DNA of 64,000 nt from Persicobacter diffluens (GTDB lineage: Bacteria; Bacteroidota; Bacteroidia; Cytophagales; Cyclobacteriaceae). The notes under the pieces were generated by a model. The model worked only from the letters and a program-made list of their open reading frames with translations. It was not told the origin of the DNA and did not search any database. Positions 9,356 to 16,727 of this stretch are shown one piece after another; within the stretch, counting starts at the first letter, position 1, and each line of letters opens with the position of its first letter. Position numbers and translations under genes: made by a program. The stretch lies in contig NZ_BQKE01000001.1 of the NCBI RefSeq assembly GCF_036244895.1, forward strand, positions 2,604,001-2,668,000, written 5' to 3'.

Positions 9356-9387
9356 TGTTTAAAAACTGAATCGTCTTCCTACATTTG
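9356..9387 (+). promoter_or_regulatory. Promoter of gapA
   Basis: TACATTTG at 9380-9387 is an exact match to the Bacteroidota -7 box TAnnTTTG, with a T-rich TGTTT about 19-20 bases upstream in the -33 position. It lies about 43 bases before the gapA start codon, consistent with a short leader and strong expression. Confidence 0.7.
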
Positions 9388-9429
9388 CACTGTAACATTG
9401 TTAACCATTCACGAAAAATATAATTAGTG

Positions 9430-10440
9430 ATGTCTAAAATCAAGATTGGTATTAACGGTTTCGGCCGTATCGGTCGTTTGGCTTTCCGCGTAGCGATGGC
9501 TGACGAGAATGTAGAAGTAGTAGGTATCAACGACTTGTTGGATGTAGATTACATCAAATACATGTTGCAGTACGACTCTACTCACGGTCGTTATGCTGGT
9601 ACTGTAGAGGTAGCTAACGGTAACTTGGTTGTTGACGGTCAGGAAATCCGTGTAACTGCTGAGCGCAACCCAGCTGATTTGAAGTGGGACGCAGTTGCTG
9701 CTGAGTACGTAATCGAGTCTACTGGTATCTTCTTGACTAAAGAAACTGCACAAGCTCACGTTGACGCTGGTGCTAAATACGTTGTAATGTCTGCTCCTTC
9801 TAAGGACGATACTCCAATGTTCGTTATGGGTGTTAACCACACTTCTTACGAAAAAGGTACTGTATTCGCTTCTAACGCTTCTTGTACTACTAACTGTTTG
9901 GCACCAATCGCTAAGGTATTGAACGACAACTGGGGTATCAAGGACGGTTTGATGACTACTGTTCACGCGACTACTGCAACTCAAAAAACTGTTGACGGTC
10001 CTTCTATGAAAGACTGGAGAGGTGGACGTGGTGCTGGTCAGAACATCATCCCTTCATCCACTGGTGCAGCTAAAGCGGTAGGTAAAGTAATTCCAGAATT
10101 GAACGGTAAATTGACTGGTATGGCTTTCCGCGTACCAACTCCTACTGTTTCTGTAGTTGACTTGACTGTAAACTTGGAGAAGCCTGCTTCTTACGAGGAA
10201 ATCAAAGCGGCTATGAAGTCTGCTTCTGAAGGCGCTATGGCAGGTGTATTGGGTTACACTGAGGATGCAGTTGTTTCTACTGACTTCCAAACTGATGCTC
10301 GTACTTCTATCTTCGACGCTGAAGCTGGTATCGCATTGACTGACAACTTCGTAAAAGTTGTTTCTTGGTACGATAACGAGTGGGGTTACTCTAACAAAGT
10401 AATCGAGTTGATCAAGCACATGAAATCTGTTAACGGATAA
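9430..10440 (+). CDS. gapA: Glyceraldehyde-3-phosphate dehydrogenase
   Basis: Glycolytic enzyme that oxidises glyceraldehyde-3-phosphate to 1,3-bisphosphoglycerate with NAD. The N-terminal Rossmann motif INGFGRIGRLAFR starts near residue 6, and the catalytic cysteine is in SNASCTTNCLAP (near residue 153). Length 336 is typical. Codon use is strikingly restricted (GGT, GCT, GTA, AAC, TAC, GAC), unlike the neighbours, as expected for one of the most highly expressed genes. The ATG at 9430 is preferred over the in-frame GTG immediately before it. It has its own promoter and terminator. Confidence 0.98.
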   Translation: MSKIKIGINGFGRIGRLAFRVAMADENVEVVGINDLLDVDYIKYMLQYDSTHGRYAGTVEVANGNLVVDGQEIRVTAERNPADLKWDAVAAEYVIESTGIFLTKETAQAHVDAGAKYVVMSAPSKDDTPMFVMGVNHTSYEKGTVFASNASCTTNCLAPIAKVLNDNWGIKDGLMTTVHATTATQKTVDGPSMKDWRGGRGAGQNIIPSSTGAAKAVGKVIPELNGKLTGMAFRVPTPTVSVVDLTVNLEKPASYEEIKAAMKSASEGAMAGVLGYTEDAVVSTDFQTDARTSIFDAEAGIALTDNFVKVVSWYDNEWGYSNKVIELIKHMKSVNG

Positions 10441-10460
10441 TCCGTATTCAGATAGATCAT

Positions 10461-10494
10461 TAAGCCAGCCTTTTCGGGCTGGCTTTTTTTTTAC
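10461..10494 (+). terminator. Terminator after gapA
   Basis: Stem AAGCCAGCC/GGGCTGGCTT with loop TTTTC and a run of nine T. Confidence 0.92.
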
Positions 10495-10503
10495 CCCATT
10501 CCT

Positions 10504-11331
10504 ATGAATCAAAAAGAAAAAGCACTTTACTTTCAGTCGCTGCATCAGCAGCAGGCCCCCTTAATTTTACCAAATGCCTGGCATGCGGGTAGCGCAGTTA
10601 TTTTTCAAAAAGCCGGATTCCAAGCCATTGGCACCACTTCGGCCGGAATGGCCTATACGCTGGGGTATCCGGATGGAGAAAAAATTCAGCTGGAAGACAT
10701 TCTCAGCCTGACGGAACAAATTCAAAAACGAATCAGCCTTCCCCTATCAGTTGATATGGAAATGGGATACGGAAAGTGCCCGGAAAGCATTGCACAAAAC
10801 ATCAAAAAGGTGATTGAGGCCGGAGCCGTGGGCATTAATATTGAGGATGGATTACCCAGCGGACAATTGGCTGACCTGGAGTTCCAAACTGCGGTCATTG
10901 AAAGATTGTCTGCCCTGAAAAAAGAAATGGGCATCCCATTTGTCATTAATGCCAGAAGCTGTGTGCTTTGGCTAAAAATTGGGGAAACTGAAGAGAACAT
11001 CAATATCGCTACTCAACGAGCCAAAGCATTTCAAAAAGCAGGTGCAGATTGCATTTTCCTTCCAGGCGCAACGGACTATGATACCGTCAAAAAGCTGAAA
11101 GATCAGATTGATGCTCCCCTGAACATCATCCTGAATCGACTGAGTCCTGATTTGAGGAAACTACAAAATTTAGGCGTAAACCGGGTCAGCATTGGTTCAG
11201 CTGGCGTAAGGTCAGTGCTTCAAAATATTTTATCCTTTTCTGAAGAAATCCTGAATAATAAAACCGAAGACATATTGGCCAACCCATTGGATTACCATGC
11301 TACCAACAAGCTCTTCTCCATTGAAGAATAA
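10504..11331 (+). CDS. Isocitrate lyase / PEP mutase family protein
   Basis: A 275-residue TIM-barrel protein of the PEP mutase/isocitrate lyase superfamily. Visible family features are the substrate-loop region TTSAGMAYTLGYPDG (about residues 40-54), the metal-binding stretch SVDMEMGYGKCPE (around 82) and VGINIEDG (near 113). Such proteins cleave or form C-C or C-P bonds in 2-oxoacid substrates (for example 2-methylisocitrate or oxaloacetate). The exact reaction is not determined. There is no phosphonate gene neighbourhood, which argues against phosphonate biosynthesis. It starts within 10 bp of the gapA terminator. Confidence 0.85.
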   Translation: MNQKEKALYFQSLHQQQAPLILPNAWHAGSAVIFQKAGFQAIGTTSAGMAYTLGYPDGEKIQLEDILSLTEQIQKRISLPLSVDMEMGYGKCPESIAQNIKKVIEAGAVGINIEDGLPSGQLADLEFQTAVIERLSALKKEMGIPFVINARSCVLWLKIGETEENINIATQRAKAFQKAGADCIFLPGATDYDTVKKLKDQIDAPLNIILNRLSPDLRKLQNLGVNRVSIGSAGVRSVLQNILSFSEEILNNKTEDILANPLDYHATNKLFSIEE

Positions 11332-11499
11332 AGGTTTTAAGTACTGAAAGCCTCTCAAAGCCCTTTTTTTAGCTTTTCTAATTGATTCGTTCCAAATCAG
11401 CTAAAGCTCTCAATTTTTAGCTGCTTTCAAAAAATATCTTTTCTGTTGATTAAGCTACTGATTTTATAAACTTTTCTCCGCGGAATCGGATAAGTTTAT

Positions 11500-12312
11500 A
11501 TGACAAAAAGTACATTAATCCTACTTAGCTTACTCTTTGTATTTTTTCAGGCATTGGGGCAAAAGGCAGATCAGCCTTCCGTAACCACTATGGAAGAAAC
11601 CGGCCTATGGTTTGGGGCCTATTTAAAAATCCAATTTTCCCCAAAATTAGGATATTACGGAGAACACCATTGGCGGGTAAGAAACAGCCTGGACGATGTC
11701 TGGTCCTTTTATGGCCGAAAAAGACAGATGTACAATCGCTTTGGACTGAATATATTCTTCAACGAATATTTTGAAGGAGTGATTGGCCCTACGCTGGTAT
11801 TGAATTTCACTCCCGAGCCCGGAAATCCGGAATATGAAAAAGTAACTTACGAGCCCCGGATCTGGCACCAGTGGCTACTGAAAATGCCGCAAATTGGCCG
11901 GTTCAAAATATATCATCAATTTCGTTTTGAACACCGGTGGAAACGTAAAAATGATGTCAATGCAGAATATAAATACACCAATCGGTACCGGTATAAACTG
12001 TTTGCTTATATTCCACTGAACACGAAAAAAATCAAACCCAAAACCTTTTTTTTCTCTCCAAGTGCCGAGCTTTTCATGCACAGCGGCAAATCGATTGGAG
12101 CAAATCCCATGGAAGATTTCCGTACCTACAATGGCTTTGGCTACGTATTGAACCAAAACATCACATTTTTTGTAGGACATATGTATACCCTGGGCCAAAA
12201 AACCTCCGGCTATGAATATCGATCCAGCAATATTTTGAGATTTAACGTATTCATTGGTCTGGACACCCAAAAAGCCGAGAATACTATTCCAAAAATTAAC
12301 CTGGGATATTAA
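11500..12312 (+). CDS. DUF2490 outer-membrane-type protein, copy 1
   Basis: A 270-residue secreted protein with signal peptide (hydrophobic LILLSLLFVFFQALG, cleavage probably after GQ). The body is rich in aromatic residues with alternating patterns expected of a beta-barrel. It matches the DUF2490 pattern: WFGAYLKIQFSPKLGYYGEH, then EPRIWHQWLL and HQFRFEHRWKR; the chain ends in a tyrosine. Function unknown. It is nearly duplicated at 13657-14496. The MORN-repeat gene follows after 2 bp, so the two proteins probably act together in the envelope. Confidence 0.82.
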   Translation: MTKSTLILLSLLFVFFQALGQKADQPSVTTMEETGLWFGAYLKIQFSPKLGYYGEHHWRVRNSLDDVWSFYGRKRQMYNRFGLNIFFNEYFEGVIGPTLVLNFTPEPGNPEYEKVTYEPRIWHQWLLKMPQIGRFKIYHQFRFEHRWKRKNDVNAEYKYTNRYRYKLFAYIPLNTKKIKPKTFFFSPSAELFMHSGKSIGANPMEDFRTYNGFGYVLNQNITFFVGHMYTLGQKTSGYEYRSSNILRFNVFIGLDTQKAENTIPKINLGY

Positions 12313-12314
12313 TC

Positions 12315-13184
12315 ATGGGAAAAAGCAGTATTTCATCCATCATCATCGGGATGCTATTGGTGGCCTCCCTTTTAGGCAACCTCGTCCTGTGGGACGCCAT
12401 CCGACATCAAAAACAAACCAAGGAATTTCCAGAGATGGATTATTTTCAAACAAAACGGATGGCCGACAGCCTGCTACATAGCGGACAATATGCGGAGGCA
12501 TTGGTGCTTTACCAACAATTGGACAGCCTCAGACCAGCCCACCTCTCTGAACAGTTGGACAGTGTAATGATCTTCACCCTTCAGGAAAATGAACAATTAA
12601 AAAAAATAGAAAAAGACTTTCTAGCGCTCAACCGTGACAATGCCAACCTGAAAGCAGACAGTCTTAATCTGCAATACCAAAACTCCCAACAAGTTCGTCA
12701 TTTAGTAGGTCAGATCGACAGTCTCAAAATCATGCACTCCATCCAACTGAATAATCTGGAAGAAGCCGAAAGAGAAATCAATCAACTCAAATTTCAGCAG
12801 CTTAATCGCGAAAAAGCCGTGAGCATCAAAAGTTTTACTAACCCAGACGGGATTGAGGTTAAATATATCGGACATACCTTTAATGATAAAGCGGAGGGAT
12901 TTGGCTACGCTGTATTTGACAAAAAGGGATTTTATGAGGGACATTGGCACAATAACCTAAGAGACGGGGAAGGAAAATACTACTGGACCAACGGGGACAT
13001 CTATGAAGGGCAGTACAGAAAGGGGCAGAGAAATGGCGAAGGCACCTACTTTTTCCACTCGGGCGAAAAATATGTGGGACAGTGGCAAAATGATTTGCGA
13101 CATGGCGAAGGAAAAATCTTCAATAAAGACGGGAAAGAAACTGTTTCCGGAGTTTGGGAAAAAGATGAACTGATCAAAAATTAA
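12315..13184 (+). CDS. Membrane-anchored coiled-coil MORN-repeat protein, copy 1
   Basis: A 289-residue protein with an N-terminal membrane anchor or signal (about residues 7-28) and a TPR-like DSLLHSGQYAEALVLYQQL stretch. A long coiled-coil-like segment of leucine/glutamine heptads spans about 85-165, and three to four MORN repeats (GHWHNNLRDGEGKYYW, GQYRKGQRNGEGTYFF, GQWQNDLRHGEGKIF) cover roughly 195-275. MORN repeats in bacteria are usually binding or scaffold modules. It is translationally linked to the upstream DUF2490 gene (2-bp gap). Its closest relative is the copy at 14498-15370: the repeat part is conserved, the N-terminal half diverged. Confidence 0.85.
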   Translation: MGKSSISSIIIGMLLVASLLGNLVLWDAIRHQKQTKEFPEMDYFQTKRMADSLLHSGQYAEALVLYQQLDSLRPAHLSEQLDSVMIFTLQENEQLKKIEKDFLALNRDNANLKADSLNLQYQNSQQVRHLVGQIDSLKIMHSIQLNNLEEAEREINQLKFQQLNREKAVSIKSFTNPDGIEVKYIGHTFNDKAEGFGYAVFDKKGFYEGHWHNNLRDGEGKYYWTNGDIYEGQYRKGQRNGEGTYFFHSGEKYVGQWQNDLRHGEGKIFNKDGKETVSGVWEKDELIKN

Positions 13185-13656
13185 ACCGGCACCCAAGCCC
13201 TGCCCTGATTAAGCAATTCCCGATACCTCATTCAAGTATAATGATATCTGAATTAATGCATCAAATTTTCCCATTAGCGGAAAAACCTACTCTAAAAGCG
13301 ACATAAATACGCTTGTGGCATATTTTTTTATCGCCCAATCCATGGATTGACAGTATAGAATTTACGGCATTACCCCCCCTGTTTCTGCATGCCAAATTAA
13401 AGCCTCCCTATAAAAAACTCACACCAACTCTACAAATTCCCCTGCATAAGTCTGTTTTTAAAATTAAAAATTGTATTCCGGATTAAACCGAGTAGCCGCC
13501 AATTGCCAATCAGGGCCACAAAACGGTTTTTTGACCTTAATAATGAGGGAAAATCCTATCACCAACTTATAAGATCTTTCTCCAGCCTTTATAATCACCA
13601 ATAGGCACCAATTGCATTATTATTGGAAGTCCGTTTAGGTACAATCCAAAACGAAA
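13185..13656 (+). other. Gap between the two DUF2490-MORN pairs
   Basis: 472 bases without a credible gene, hairpin terminator or copy of the dispersed element. It is AT-rich with scattered short T and C runs. It presumably contains the promoter of the second pair, but I could not identify a clear box. Confidence 0.5.
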
Positions 13657-14496
13657 TTGCATTTGAAGAATCAATACAACATTTTTGTGAGAAATATTTT
13701 CCTTTTACTCGTTATCCTATTACTCCCGCTTTCGGTCTCCGCACAAGAACAACCCGGCGGATCAGTCACCAATATGGAGGAAACCGGTATGTGGTTTGGT
13801 GCCTATTTAAAGGTCAGATTTTCGGAGCGATTTGGGTATTATGGAGAGCATCACTGGCGGGTTCGGAATGACATCGATGACGTCTGGTCTTTTTACGGGC
13901 GTCCGCGACAATTATATAACCGTGCAGGTTTAAATATTTTCTTTAACGATTACTTCGAGGCCGTTATCGGGCCAACATTGGTACTGAATTTCACCCCAGA
14001 GCCCGGCAACGAAGAATTTGATAAAATCAGTTATGAGCCCAGAATCTGGCATCAATGGCTGTTAAAAATGCCCACGATGTACAATATGAAAATCTACCAT
14101 CAGTTTCGTTTCGAACACCGATGGAAAAGAGACAATTCAGTTGGCTCAGAACATGATTATACCGACCGGTTCCGTTATAAAATTTTTGCCTACATCCCCC
14201 TGAACTCCAAAGAAATTAAAGAAAAGACCCTATTCTTCTCCCCTAGTGCGGAGATATTTATGCATAGCGGGGAATCCATCGTTGCCAACCCCATGGAAGA
14301 TTTTCGTACCTACAACGGATTTGGCTATGTATTAAATAACAACATCACTTTCTTCGTTGGGCACATGTATACCCTGGGGCAAAAAAGTAGTGGCTATGAA
14401 TATAAGGCCAGTCATATTCTACGATTCAACGTCTTCATTGGCTTGGATACCCGAAAAATCAAAGATCTCTTACCAAGAATCAACCTAGGATATTAA
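13657..14496 (+). CDS. DUF2490 outer-membrane-type protein, copy 2
   Basis: Paralogue of the protein at 11500-12312, similar along almost its entire mature length (for example EPRIWHQWLLKMP, HQFRFEHRWKR, NPMEDFRTYNGFGYVLN), including the terminal LGY. A signal peptide is present (NIFLLLVILLLPLSVSAQ). The frame opens with TTG at 13657; the TTG at 13663 (giving LKNQYN) or the GTG at 13687 are alternatives, and no ATG precedes the signal peptide. A beta-barrel or periplasmic envelope protein of unknown function. It is followed after one base by a MORN gene, as in copy 1. Confidence 0.82.
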   Translation: MHLKNQYNIFVRNIFLLLVILLLPLSVSAQEQPGGSVTNMEETGMWFGAYLKVRFSERFGYYGEHHWRVRNDIDDVWSFYGRPRQLYNRAGLNIFFNDYFEAVIGPTLVLNFTPEPGNEEFDKISYEPRIWHQWLLKMPTMYNMKIYHQFRFEHRWKRDNSVGSEHDYTDRFRYKIFAYIPLNSKEIKEKTLFFSPSAEIFMHSGESIVANPMEDFRTYNGFGYVLNNNITFFVGHMYTLGQKSSGYEYKASHILRFNVFIGLDTRKIKDLLPRINLGY

Positions 14497-14497
14497 T

Positions 14498-15370
14498 ATG
14501 AAAAAGCATCTCTTCACCTCCACCGTTTTATTGTTACTGGTTATTTCAGCCAGCATCAATTTCACCATCATCACCATGGAAAAGGAAGAAGTTATTCCAC
14601 AAAACCCCTGGAAAAAAGAAAATGCTTATTTAAAAATGGTCAGCAAGATTGACTCTCTGCTGCTTTGCCATGAAATAGCGGAAGCGCGCCAACTATTGGA
14701 GCAGGCGGAAGCCATTCGTCCGCTAGACTACCCCTCTGCATTGGATGTCAGCTGGTTTTCTGAAGAACTTTGGAAAAATGAGGAACTGGAAGGGCTTTCA
14801 AAAAATAATCAGGCACTTGGTGGAAAAATAAACAAGCTGAGTCGAGAACATCTAAAAGAAAAGCAAAAGGCCAACCACCTGGTACAACAACTGGATAGCC
14901 TTCAGCTGCAGGCTATCGCCAGACATAACGTCCTGGAGGAGCTGGAGCAGGAAAATCAGCAGCTAAAACTGAAACTAAAGGAAGCACAGACCTCTCAAAA
15001 GATGCTTACCTTCCAGACGGATGATGGCGCAGAGGTGAAGTATATTGGTCATGCAGTAGACCATCAGGCCGAAGGACATGGATATGCAGTCTTTAACAAA
15101 CAGGGCTTTTATGAGGGCCAGTGGCTAAATAACCTGAGAAACGGAGAAGGGGAATATTACTGGATCAATGGTGATCACTATGCAGGCACCTACAAAAACG
15201 GCAAGCGAAACGGGCAGGGCACCTACCATTTTAAGTCCGGTGAGCAATACATCGGAGAATGGAAAGATGACCTCCGACATGGTAAAGGAAAACTGATTAA
15301 CGCCAAGGGAAAAATTCTGCTGGAAGGAGACTGGGAGGACGATGACTTCCTCCAAAAAATCACAAAATAA
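14498..15370 (+). CDS. Membrane-anchored coiled-coil MORN-repeat protein, copy 2
   Basis: Paralogue of the gene at 12315-13184, 290 residues. It has a hydrophobic N terminus (LFTSTVLLLLVISASINF), a Glu/Gln/Leu-rich coiled coil over about 90-170, then MORN repeats (GQWLNNLRNGEGEYYW, GTYKNGKRNGQGTYHF, GEWKDDLRHGKGKLI). The repeats are clearly alignable with copy 1, while the anchor and coiled coil have drifted, suggesting that partner binding is conserved and the stalk is less constrained. The gene ends at a strong terminator that closes both pairs. Confidence 0.85.
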   Translation: MKKHLFTSTVLLLLVISASINFTIITMEKEEVIPQNPWKKENAYLKMVSKIDSLLLCHEIAEARQLLEQAEAIRPLDYPSALDVSWFSEELWKNEELEGLSKNNQALGGKINKLSREHLKEKQKANHLVQQLDSLQLQAIARHNVLEELEQENQQLKLKLKEAQTSQKMLTFQTDDGAEVKYIGHAVDHQAEGHGYAVFNKQGFYEGQWLNNLRNGEGEYYWINGDHYAGTYKNGKRNGQGTYHFKSGEQYIGEWKDDLRHGKGKLINAKGKILLEGDWEDDDFLQKITK

Positions 15371-15375
15371 AAATA

Positions 15376-15402
15376 TTAAACCGCTTCGGCGGTTTTTTTT
15401 TT
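15376..15402 (+). terminator. Terminator after the second MORN gene
   Basis: Stem AAACCGC/GCGGTTT with a TTCG tetraloop and ten T residues. Confidence 0.93.
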
Positions 15403-15540
15403 GATCAAGGACTGAGAAATATCCCTATTCATTATTTTTTTTGCACTATACTCACAACCCTTTAAATCCCCCAACAGAAGAACCTGATCAGCAGTTACTT
15501 AATAAAAAAACAAAAAATTAGATTTTTTTTCAAAATTTTG

Positions 15541-15570
15541 TTGACATTAAATATTATTTGCTTACAATTG
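15541..15570 (+). promoter_or_regulatory. Promoter of the ATP-grasp / QEGLA operon
   Basis: TTG at 15541-15543 followed after 19 bases by TACAATTG at 15563-15570, one mismatch from the Bacteroidota -33/-7 pattern TTG-(19)-TAnnTTTG. The same bases also read TTGACA-(16)-TACAAT, close to a classical sigma-70 promoter. The start codon of the first gene is about 110 bases downstream. Confidence 0.6.
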
Positions 15571-15680
15571 CGAGCTTTTTAAACCATCTAAAACTGAGGG
15601 GCCTGAAGCACCCTGTACTAATTTCATGGCCGCGAAAGCAGATATACAATTTTTGAAAAAAAAGAGCCACTTATCTGACA

Positions 15681-16727
15681 ATGAATATCTGTTTTATCAT
15701 GTATCCTTGGGACCGAATCAGTAACAACGATACAACTCTACGAATTATACACGAAGCTTTTTCCCGAGGGCATAATGTGGGCGTAATGGTTCCCAGTAAT
15801 TTGACCGTTCGGGCGAATGAGGTTTTTGGTTTTGTGCGACTTATTCAAGCCATGGATAAAGTACCTACAGATCCGGTGAGATTCCGTGATAAGGTTACTT
15901 TTAAAGAAAAAATGCTCCCCATCTCCGGATTTGATGCCATCTTTCTACGTGCCAACCCTCCCGTAGATACGACCATGCTTAATTTCCTGGATGCGGTGAA
16001 AGATGATGTATTTTTCATCAACGACATTGACGGTATTCGTAAGGCGAATAATAAGTTGTATACCGCTACTATGTTTGACGGACGTGCGGATATAATTCCC
16101 CGAACATACGTTTCCAAAAACAAAGATTACCTGCTTCGTATGATTCAGGAGTCGGATAATGAAAAAATGATTTTGAAACCGCTGGATGGTTTTGGCGGAA
16201 GCGGCGTAATTGTGCTGGAGAAAAAGGCGAGTCAATCCATGAACTCACTTTTAGATTTTTATATCTCGGGCCAAAAGGGACAACGTGACCAAAAATATGT
16301 CATTATTCAGGAGTACATCGAGGAAGCAGACAAGGGAGATGTTCGAATTCTGATGTTGAATGGAAAGCCGATAGGTGCCATGAAAAGAGTACCTGCTGAA
16401 AATGATGTTCGGTCAAACATCCACGCCGGAGGAAGAGAAGAAAAACATAGCCTGACTAAAGCAGAAAAAAGAATTTGTGATCTGGTAGGGCCTAAGTTGG
16501 TAGCCGATGGTCTCTATTTCGTAGGACTTGACATCATCAATGGAAAACTCATTGAAGTGAATGTATTAAGCCCCGGAGGGATTACCCGTATAAATCGTTT
16601 AAACAGAACTAAACTACAAACAAAAGTCATTGATTTTGTCGAGGATGTAATCAAAATCAAAGAATCTGCCCTTAACAGAAGAATGACACATCGCATGACC
16701 GTTCAAAATGCAAAAAATCAGTCTTGA
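15681..16727 (+). CDS. gshB: Glutathione synthetase-like ATP-grasp ligase
   Basis: A 348-residue protein with the fold order of prokaryotic glutathione synthetase: an N-terminal domain beginning MNICFIMYPWDRISNNDTT, a central ATP-grasp domain with the nucleotide loop LKPLDGFGGSGV (about residues 161-172) and GDVRILMLNGKPIGAMKR, and the C-terminal metal-binding EVNVLSPGG. It ligates a carboxylate to an amine using ATP. No glutamate-cysteine ligase gene is nearby. The gene overlaps by 20 bp the QEGLA-motif protein, so the ligase may act on a peptide or protein rather than make glutathione. The symbol is by similarity. Confidence 0.8.
   Translation: MNICFIMYPWDRISNNDTTLRIIHEAFSRGHNVGVMVPSNLTVRANEVFGFVRLIQAMDKVPTDPVRFRDKVTFKEKMLPISGFDAIFLRANPPVDTTMLNFLDAVKDDVFFINDIDGIRKANNKLYTATMFDGRADIIPRTYVSKNKDYLLRMIQESDNEKMILKPLDGFGGSGVIVLEKKASQSMNSLLDFYISGQKGQRDQKYVIIQEYIEEADKGDVRILMLNGKPIGAMKRVPAENDVRSNIHAGGREEKHSLTKAEKRICDLVGPKLVADGLYFVGLDIINGKLIEVNVLSPGGITRINRLNRTKLQTKVIDFVEDVIKIKESALNRRMTHRMTVQNAKNQS

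Noticed and set aside
9424..10545. Long minus-strand ORFs (186 and 163 codons) opposite gapA
   Set aside because: They arise from the very restricted codon use of gapA; the proteins are serine/valine-rich without family resemblance and the plus-strand gene is certain.
10504..11331. A phosphonate biosynthesis gene, from the PEP mutase similarity
   Set aside because: No phosphonopyruvate decarboxylase or other phosphonate gene is adjacent; the broader lyase superfamily is a safer call.
15681..16727. Straightforward glutathione biosynthesis
   Set aside because: There is no glutamate-cysteine ligase nearby and the gene overlaps a DUF1704 gene; GshB-like ATP-grasp proteins have varied substrates, so the function is left open.
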